From: Candidatus Omnitrophota bacterium | Lineage (GTDB): Bacteria; Omnitrophota; Koll11; Gygaellales; JAQTUY01 | Direction: 5' to 3' | DNA length: 5,063 nucleotides | NCBI GenBank assembly: GCA_028707105.1 | Contig: JAQTUY010000119.1 | Coordinates: 1 to 5,063 of the forward strand | Part shown: piece after piece, positions 1 to 5,063 of the stretch | How the letters are laid out: the number at the start of each line of letters is the position of its first letter | Numbering within the stretch: the first letter of the stretch is position 1 | Notes under the pieces: model-generated | The model's input: the letters and a program-made list of their open reading frames with translations, nothing else | Database searches by the model: none | What the model was told of the DNA's origin: nothing | Made by a program: the position numbers and the translations under genes

Positions 1-975
1 CGCGATATCGCGGGGGTTAAGAGGATCGACGCAGACGCCGCACTGGTTCTTTCCGACAATTTGATTCCATAGAGGGAAATCAGAGACTATTACCGGTAAT
101 CCCACCGCCATATATTCAAATAATTTTGTCGGATAGCTGTCGATATAGCTTTTAGTCGGATGTAACACTGCCAGGCCGACCCGCGCCCTCCCTAATATAT
201 CCGCTATGCCCTGGCGGGACTGCCATCCCAGAAATCTGGCTTTTTTGGCGCCGGGCATAGCCAGGATCTTTTCTTGTAATTGAGGAGAGCTGAAAATTCC
301 CGCTATTTCCAGGCAGATCTCCGGATCACGCGGTAATAATTCCAGCGCCTCCATCATTTCCTTGATACCGCGCCGTTCGGATATCCCGCCTATATAAGTA
401 ATGATTGGACGCCTCCCGTTATAGGCGGAGGTGTCTTTTACGGCCAGTTCATTTAGGATCGGAAAATTGCTGACGATCGTTGTCTTGGAAGGAGGAAACC
501 TCTTGGCGACAGTCGGAGTCACGGCGATTACAGCGTCAAAAAACAAGACGCCTATCTTTTCCATTAATAATACGGATATCGCGAAAATATAACGCAGGCT
601 CGGCTGGAACCATTCCCGGTCAAAAGATAAGAGCGAATTATAATAATCCTCGTGGGCGTCGTATATTACTTTTTTGCCGTTTAATTTAAGTAATATGCCC
701 GCTATGAGAAGCTCGGGGTCATGAAAATGATAGACACCCGCGTTTTCCTTTAGCGCGAGCACATAGGCGCGCCAGACTATGCTGGTCATGCGCGTAAATC
801 TATTGCGCGACCTGGGCAAGGCCCTGATCTGGATGTCCTCTTTTAATTCGTCAGCGGGATGTTGAGCGATAAGAGTCACCTTGTAGCCGGCCTGTGCGAT
901 AGACCGGCATTCTTTATGCCAGATGCGGATATCGGCGGTAGTGTGGGCTGAGGTGATTTGACAGATCTTAACCAT
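1..975 (-). CDS. GT4-family glycosyltransferase (GT-B fold), 3'-partial
   Basis: Predicted cytoplasmic retaining glycosyltransferase that transfers a sugar from a nucleotide-sugar donor to a lipid-linked glycan. 325 residues are visible and the frame runs off the window at position 1; members are usually about 360-400 aa, so roughly 40-70 residues are missing. The start MVKICQITSAHTTADIRIWHKEC matches the N-terminus of a common GT4 subgroup (TSxH...DxRI...KEC). It is followed by HFHDPELL (83-90), VIYDAHEDY (103-111), NFP (170-172), the inter-domain strand and loop YIGGISERRG (194-203), and SYPTKLFEYMAVGLPVIVSD (280-299). E287 is the conserved second Glu of the EX7E motif; the first position is D279. 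The ATG at 975 overlaps the flippase stop by 8 nt (ATGGTTAA), with a GGAG 12 nt upstream. An in-frame ATG at 993 would add METAKR but has no ribosome site, so 975 is preferred. Specificity cannot be told from sequence. Confidence 0.93.
   Translation of the reverse strand, partial: MVKICQITSAHTTADIRIWHKECRSIAQAGYKVTLIAQHPADELKEDIQIRALPRSRNRFTRMTSIVWRAYVLALKENAGVYHFHDPELLIAGILLKLNGKKVIYDAHEDYYNSLLSFDREWFQPSLRYIFAISVLLMEKIGVLFFDAVIAVTPTVAKRFPPSKTTIVSNFPILNELAVKDTSAYNGRRPIITYIGGISERRGIKEMMEALELLPRDPEICLEIAGIFSSPQLQEKILAMPGAKKARFLGWQSRQGIADILGRARVGLAVLHPTKSYIDSYPTKLFEYMAVGLPVIVSDFPLWNQIVGKNQCGVCVDPLNPRDIA
968..975 (-). other. 8-nt overlap (ATGGTTAA) of flippase stop and GT4 start
   Basis: The last codons of the flippase, GGT TAA, lie inside the start ATG GTT AA of the glycosyltransferase in a different frame. 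Such overlaps usually mean coupled translation. If the frameshift upstream is real, ribosomes would stop early at 2005 and coupling into the glycosyltransferase could be reduced. Confidence 0.85.
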
Positions 976-2056
976 TCTCTTTGCGGTCTCCATTTGCGAA
1001 ATAAAAAGAAAGCAGGATATAAGCTATATACAACGCGGAGTATGATAATGAAAAACAAAGTATGCCGATCTTGGCGCTATGCATATTGACTCCGATAGTA
1101 AACGACAGGACGGTAAATATAAGCAGGAATATCTGCCAGAGCAGGTTATAGTTTTGTTTTTCCGCGACATAAAAAATGTAGCCGAAGGGCCGGGAAATAA
1201 AGCGCAAAAAGAACATCGGCGATAATATCTGTGCGTATTGGCCTGCCGCCAGCCATCTGGCCCCGAATACAAAGGCAAAGAGCTGCGGCGCGAAAAAAGC
1301 AAAGGCTATCGCGGGAGCGAGCGAAAATAACAGCAGGCTTTTGAAAAGCTTAACGTATATAGCCCTGCAATTTCCATACTTAATGTAATCGCTGCTCGCT
1401 CTTTCCTTGAATACATCAAGCGCCGACCCTCCAAGCAAGGCGACCGGACCGTCGAGTATCTTCTGGCTTAATGAAAAAAATCCCGCCGTTGAGGTGCCGA
1501 AATGATTATTCAGGAAAATGTTGGGTATCTGGTTTGAAGTGATGTTGATGAAATCTGAAAGTAAAGAATAAAGCGGAAAATTTATGTATCGTTTGGCTTG
1601 CTGGATCATGCGGCGCCACAGCACCATTTTTATCCTGCCGGTGTCATTTTTTAACGTATGCCAGGCCAGGATAGTAAGGCCTATCGCCTGTCCGATGATG
1701 TATCCGTAGATCAAGCCGTTTACATTCCGGCAGATAAAGAAAAGGGCGATTTGGGCGCAGACCATCGCCGTGAACAGGGAAATTTTGCTCAAAGCCAGGG
1801 CCTTAAACAGCTTGCGCCTGATCAACCAGTAGCTTAAGGTTTGATAAGCCCCTGTCATAAAGACGGTAAGAGGGATAAGATACATCTGTTTATTTATTTC
1901 TTTGATGTTCAGCAGGCTGGCCAGCGGTTGGTTAAAAATGGACGCGGCTATTAACGAGAATAAGCTGACTATTACGGTGATCAGAAGCGATAAGGCAAAT
2001 ATATTTATGGCTGTGTCGTCATCTTTGGGGAGCGTGATCGAGAGTTCATACCTGCC

Positions 2057-2061
2057 AGTTG
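2057..2061 (-). other. Frameshift site in the second flippase gene
   Basis: On the minus strand the reading is CTG CAA CTG GCA GGT, giving LQLAG and then MNSRSRSPKMTTQP before a stop. If the AA at 2060-2059 were AAA, it would read CTG CAA ACT GGC AGG TAT, giving LQTGRY, which is what the family has here. The lesion is therefore a loss of one A in a short A run. No slippery heptamer of the X XXY YYZ type is visible, so programmed frameshifting is unlikely, although a backward slip of one base at CAA would give the same protein. Confidence 0.85.
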
Positions 2062-2273
2062 CAGGACCGAGAGGATCGAGGCGATGGCCAGATAAATGGC
2101 GAAAATACCGAAATCGCCGGGTGAGTACGATCTGGTCAGGACCGGCGAAGCCCCCAGGGATATGGCCTGCGCTATAGCCGTTCCCATAAACAAGATCAGC
2201 ACGTTGGCGCCAAAAGTATCCTTTGACGTGTATCGTTTAATCAGGTATTTGATATAGCCGTTTATTCTTGAGG

Positions 2274-2277
2274 TCAT
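2274..2277 (-). other. ATGA stop/start overlap between QHG protein and second flippase
   Basis: The TGA stop of the 511-aa protein (2276-2274) shares bases with the ATG of the flippase (2277-2275). Upstream sequence (CTTCTCAAAAACG) holds no good ribosome site, so re-initiation by ribosomes finishing the upstream gene is the likely mode of translation. Confidence 0.85.
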
Positions 2278-3809
2278 CGTTTTTGAGAAGTGAGGTTAAA
2301 TAAGATATCCAGTCCGTCCACTTTACGATCTTGCGTGCCCGGGCGTGATCTGATCAGCTCTTCCCTTTTGTTTGCTTGAGCTTGAATAGCCGTGATTATC
2401 TCTTCGGTATCATACGCGCCTTGAGCCCATCCCGAGGCTAATTGGTCTTTGAATATTTTCGCTCCGGCAGGATGTATAACTACCGAAGGAACCCCGAAAT
2501 CAACCGCTTCAATGACCGTAGAGGAAAACTCAGTTATGTGCAGGTCAACATTCCGGAGCAACGCGTGCAGTGGAAATCCGGTAGTCTTCTCCAGCTCGAT
2601 ATTTCCCTCTTTAAAGACGGACAGGATGCGTTTGAATTTGGCTTTCTGGCTTAACCTGCAGGGATGCACGCGGATCCAGAAATAATACGGTAGTTTTCTT
2701 TCGTTTACCGTCCGGATCAATGATGTTAGCTGTTTGATCTCGGTTTCGGTCTCGGTATTCAGGGTAAAAAGGATGTGCACACAGTTTTTATGGCCTTCTT
2801 TGACTTCGGCTATCTTTTGGTCAAAGAAGCTGACAAAATCTTCCTTTTCTTCTTTCCATATCTGCAAGAGAAGGTTCCCTCCCGCTATCGGCTGGTGTTT
2901 ACCGGCTACATTCCTGCTCCATTGGTTTATGAATGAGGCTTCATTTTCGCTCCAGCACCAGAATACCGCGGGTAATAATTCGTACCCCGAAGCGGGAACT
3001 TTAGACCAGCTGCCGTAAGCCACGTGTTCATTCACCTGGAAGCCATGTTGTATATCTACAGAAAGGACGCCGCATTCATGGCAGGCAAGATTAAACGCCA
3101 TGCCCTGCGCTCCGTAATAACACGGCCTGAAGCCAAATTTCGGTTTCAGGCGCCGGAGCATCTTTTTATAGAATGACGAGCAATCTTTAATAAAAGATAC
3201 CTTGGCCCGGATATGTTTTAAGTCCGGTAATTCAAGGGGTATGTTCTTTTTTTTAAGAAAATCGAGAAATTCGTCAAAATCTTTGATATTTTCCGCGTAG
3301 ACCTGCGCGCTGTTTCCGCAGAACCTGTTTTTTAACATGATATAAGCCAGATCCGGCAGGATAAATTTTGCTTTGGTGTGGCGCGGCAAAAAATACTGGT
3401 AAGTAGGAGTGAGCAGAAAGCTGGACATGTTTTTCCCGCGTAAACCGCTGATGAGCGGATCGCAGAAATTCTCATACCAGGCGCCGTTGAGCCAGGTACA
3501 GGAAGAACCGTCGCTAAGAAAGATCGCGTCAACTCCGCTCCGGGCGTCTTCACGCCGGAATAAATTAACACAAATAGCGCATAGGAAAGCAATGAAGTTC
3601 TTAAGCAGCCATAGCGGCCTCTTGCCCAGGCGCAGGATCTCCCGGTTGGACCTTTCATTTATAGTATTGACGGTCTGCGGCAGAAGCTGGAAGAATATAT
3701 CAAAACGGACCAGGGGCCAGATATGGACGTTCCCGATCGTCCACTCCTCGACGGGGAATTTGCTTTCCGCTTCATTGATCAATTCCATTATGTCTTTGGC
3801 GTAGAGCAT
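2274..3809 (-). CDS. Putative GT-B-like surface-carbohydrate glycosyltransferase with VDIQHG motif
   Basis: Complete 511-aa protein that I cannot assign to a named family. It is soluble overall, with one hydrophobic stretch at about 65-84 that could anchor it to the membrane or be a buried helix; no signal peptide is seen. The N-terminal half contains a conserved-looking block at 231-256 (YYGAQGMAFNLACHE, then VDIQHG), followed by HVAYGSW (262-268) and GYELLPAVFWCWS (275-287). The C-terminal half has IRVHP (379-383), then ITEFSSTVIEAVDFGVPSVVIHP (425-447), which looks like the nucleotide-sugar-binding half of a GT-B fold. The order HG, HP, SS/T recalls TagF-like polymerases and bacterial (poly)sialyltransferases; that is an analogy, not a homology claim. 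The ATG at 3809 lies 6 nt after the upstream stop, with an AGGA about 15 nt before it, which is a poor ribosome site. The stop overlaps the next start as ATGA. Context between two flippases supports a role in glycan assembly; donor and acceptor are unknown. Confidence 0.75.
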   Translation of the reverse strand: MLYAKDIMELINEAESKFPVEEWTIGNVHIWPLVRFDIFFQLLPQTVNTINERSNREILRLGKRPLWLLKNFIAFLCAICVNLFRREDARSGVDAIFLSDGSSCTWLNGAWYENFCDPLISGLRGKNMSSFLLTPTYQYFLPRHTKAKFILPDLAYIMLKNRFCGNSAQVYAENIKDFDEFLDFLKKKNIPLELPDLKHIRAKVSFIKDCSSFYKKMLRRLKPKFGFRPCYYGAQGMAFNLACHECGVLSVDIQHGFQVNEHVAYGSWSKVPASGYELLPAVFWCWSENEASFINQWSRNVAGKHQPIAGGNLLLQIWKEEKEDFVSFFDQKIAEVKEGHKNCVHILFTLNTETETEIKQLTSLIRTVNERKLPYYFWIRVHPCRLSQKAKFKRILSVFKEGNIELEKTTGFPLHALLRNVDLHITEFSSTVIEAVDFGVPSVVIHPAGAKIFKDQLASGWAQGAYDTEEIITAIQAQANKREELIRSRPGTQDRKVDGLDILFNLTSQKR

Positions 3810-3815
3810 GTCCGT

Positions 3816-5063
3816 TTATGAATATCCTTGTTTAAGGGTGCGTAAAATACGCGGTCCCTGTTGTAATAAGTAATACGGGTTACCCCAGGCGACAAGGCTT
3901 AAGAGGAAGAACAGGATAATGAACGCCGAGCCTTTGAGCGGGAGCAGCTGCCAGATCCCAAAACCGCTTATGCTGTTTACGCCTATTGAAATGAACGAGG
4001 CTATGATAAAGACAAAAAAGAATTTAGCGTATTCCCATTTGACTTTTTCATAGCGTCTTCCCAGTATTCCCACGAACGTGGTAACCACGGCCTGCGACAT
4101 TAATGTCGCGACCGCTCCTCCTAACAGCCCGAACTTTGGTATTAGCCACCAGTTAAATACGATAGTGCAGATAGCCCCTATGCCGGTGCCTAAAGCGATC
4201 AATTTCGTAGTTTGTTTATGGTAGAAGAATATGTTTGCCAGCAGGTAATATATGCCGGTTAAAACAAAATAAAAAGCGATGAACGAAACCACAACGTAAC
4301 TATTGTAAAAAGCCCGGGTAGTAAAGATTATTGTGATCTCGCGGGCAAACAGCGCGATAAAACTTCCGACAAGGCAATACAATACTACCAGGAAAATACC
4401 TATTTTTTTGAGGGTTTCTAAGCCCCGTTGGTCGTTTATCTTTAAGATCCCCATTAAGATCGGAGAATAAGCCTGGTTTATACTGCTGGCTATGATGGCA
4501 ATGACCCCGCCCAGAAGAAAACCGATATTGTACAGGCCGGCCGCAGCCGTACTGACAAGATTATTTAAAAAGAGCTTGCTGGCGATGCTGGAGATCTGCG
4601 CCGCCAGGTTATGCGGGACAAGCGGCAGGGAATATTTAAGGGCTTCTTTTAAATAAGGCCATTTAATGCAAAAGGTAATATCATTTCTTAATAGATAAAA
4701 GGAAACGATGAAGAAGGCTATTGACGTTATCAGCGCCGCTGTCAGGGGCCCCGCGGCATTCCAGCGCATATATACGACAAAGACATAAACCAGGACGACG
4801 GTCAAGATTGTTTGGACTATCGAGAATATGGCGTAACTGCGGGCTTTTTCGCGTGTTTGCAGTAATACCAGGTAAATATTGGAGAACGGGGTGAACATGA
4901 AAGTCATTATGCCTATTACCACGAACGGCCAGAAAGGGATAGTCCCGATGAAAGGTTTTAATAATACTTCGCCAAAAAGCAGGAACATCCCTCCTATCGT
5001 AAAGCAGAGGATCGATATGACGCAGATTATCGTCCCCCAGAATTCTTTAAGTTTTTCGGGTTC
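3816..5063 (-). CDS. Wzx-like polysaccharide flippase (MOP/MVF superfamily), 5'-partial
   Basis: Predicted inner-membrane flippase that moves undecaprenyl-linked oligosaccharide units, or a similar lipid-linked glycan, from the cytoplasmic to the outer leaflet. The frame is open from the window edge (residues EPEKLKEFWG...) to a TAA at 3818-3816, giving 415 visible residues; the true start lies beyond 5063. The first in-frame ATG, at 4988, falls inside a hydrophobic segment and is not a credible start. Family members are usually about 450-500 aa, so a few tens of N-terminal residues are probably missing. The protein is almost wholly hydrophobic, with about 11 membrane segments by eye. Family-like stretches, in visible numbering, are YSLPLVPHNLA (144-154), AAGLYNIGFLLGGV (174-187) and the C-terminal-half loop LIPKFGLLGGAVATLMSQ (about 307-324), which resembles the family's LIPxxGxxGAAxAT motif. 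The next gene starts 6 nt downstream. Flippase identity is well supported; the glycan carried is unknown. Confidence 0.92.
   Translation of the reverse strand, partial: EPEKLKEFWGTIICVISILCFTIGGMFLLFGEVLLKPFIGTIPFWPFVVIGIMTFMFTPFSNIYLVLLQTREKARSYAIFSIVQTILTVVLVYVFVVYMRWNAAGPLTAALITSIAFFIVSFYLLRNDITFCIKWPYLKEALKYSLPLVPHNLAAQISSIASKLFLNNLVSTAAAGLYNIGFLLGGVIAIIASSINQAYSPILMGILKINDQRGLETLKKIGIFLVVLYCLVGSFIALFAREITIIFTTRAFYNSYVVVSFIAFYFVLTGIYYLLANIFFYHKQTTKLIALGTGIGAICTIVFNWWLIPKFGLLGGAVATLMSQAVVTTFVGILGRRYEKVKWEYAKFFFVFIIASFISIGVNSISGFGIWQLLPLKGSAFIILFFLLSLVAWGNPYYLLQQGPRILRTLKQGYS

Larger units (their letters stand above)
968..2277 (-). pseudogene. Second Wzx-like oligosaccharide flippase, split by a one-base frameshift
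   Basis: The gene starts at the ATG at 2277, overlapping the previous stop as ATGA, with no good ribosome site, so translation is probably coupled. The first frame runs 90 codons to a TAA at 2007-2005; only its first 73 residues look like the family. The remainder continues in another frame from 2056 to a TAA at 970-968. Adding one A at the CAAC site (2058-2061) joins them into a 436-aa protein of normal flippase length. The join reads LQTGRYELSITLPKDDD, close to the TGRYELAIxLP loop typical of this family. Other family-like parts in repaired numbering are YWLIRRKLF (150-158), a membrane stretch FPLYSLLSDFINITSNQIPN (234-253) and FVFGARWLAAGQYAQILSP (about 336-354). About 10-12 membrane segments are expected. 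As written, the downstream part could start only at the ATG at 1885 (305 aa), which lacks a ribosome site and the first membrane helices. It may be a real inactivation or a sequencing or assembly error; the intact remainder favours error or a very recent event. Confidence 0.88.

Noticed and set aside
1..12. Perfect 12-bp palindrome CGCGATATCGCG at the window edge
   Set aside because: It sits inside the GT4 coding frame (codes RDIA), is a single copy in the window, and needs no regulatory explanation.
480..689. Plus-strand open frame of 69 codons
   Set aside because: It lies antisense inside the GT4 gene, has arginine- and serine-rich low-quality composition, and shows no family motif.
1024..1302. 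Minus-strand open frame of 92 codons
   Set aside because: It is an alternate frame inside the flippase C-terminal region; the flippase frame there carries clear membrane segments and the VFGARW motif.
2057..2061. Programmed -1 ribosomal frameshift in the flippase
   Set aside because: A one-base backward slip would give the correct protein, but there is no slippery heptamer and such recoding is not known to me in this family.
1902..2177. Plus-strand open frame of 91 codons across the frameshift site
   Set aside because: It is antisense to both halves of the broken flippase and reads as a shadow; it does not explain the split gene.
3409..3804. Plus-strand open frame of 131 codons
   Set aside because: It lies antisense to the N-terminal part of the 511-aa gene, whose frame is continuous and protein-like; the antisense product has no recognisable features.

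Overview
The window is a stretch of a bacterial surface-polysaccharide (O-antigen, capsule or exopolysaccharide type) biosynthesis locus. All four genes lie on the minus strand and are packed head to tail: 6 nt between the first and second, a 4-nt ATGA overlap between the second and third, and an 8-nt overlap between the third and fourth. They read as one transcriptional unit running from high to low coordinates. Both ends of the window cut through genes, and no non-coding stretch longer than 6 nt was found. No promoter, terminator, RNA gene, mobile element or CRISPR array was seen.

In order of transcription: (1) 5063-3816, a Wzx-like polysaccharide flippase lacking its N-terminus at the window edge; (2) 3809-2274, a 511-aa soluble protein with a VDIQHG motif, a C-terminal HP motif and an SST motif, best read as an uncharacterised GT-B-like glycosyltransferase; (3) 2277-968, a second Wzx-like flippase split by a one-base frameshift near 2059, about 436 aa once repaired; (4) 975-1, a GT4-family glycosyltransferase whose C-terminus lies beyond the window.

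Together the genes suggest building of a lipid-linked oligosaccharide on the cytoplasmic face (the two transferases) and its export across the inner membrane (the flippases). Two flippases so close together is the most notable feature of the layout. It may mean two glycans, or two fused or overlapping clusters.

The organism cannot be named. Moderate GC, very tight packing and frequent ATA isoleucine codons are unlike enterobacteria and would fit an environmental or metagenome-derived lineage; this is a weak inference. I see no clearly new multi-gene system here. The best leads are the QHG protein and the frameshifted flippase.
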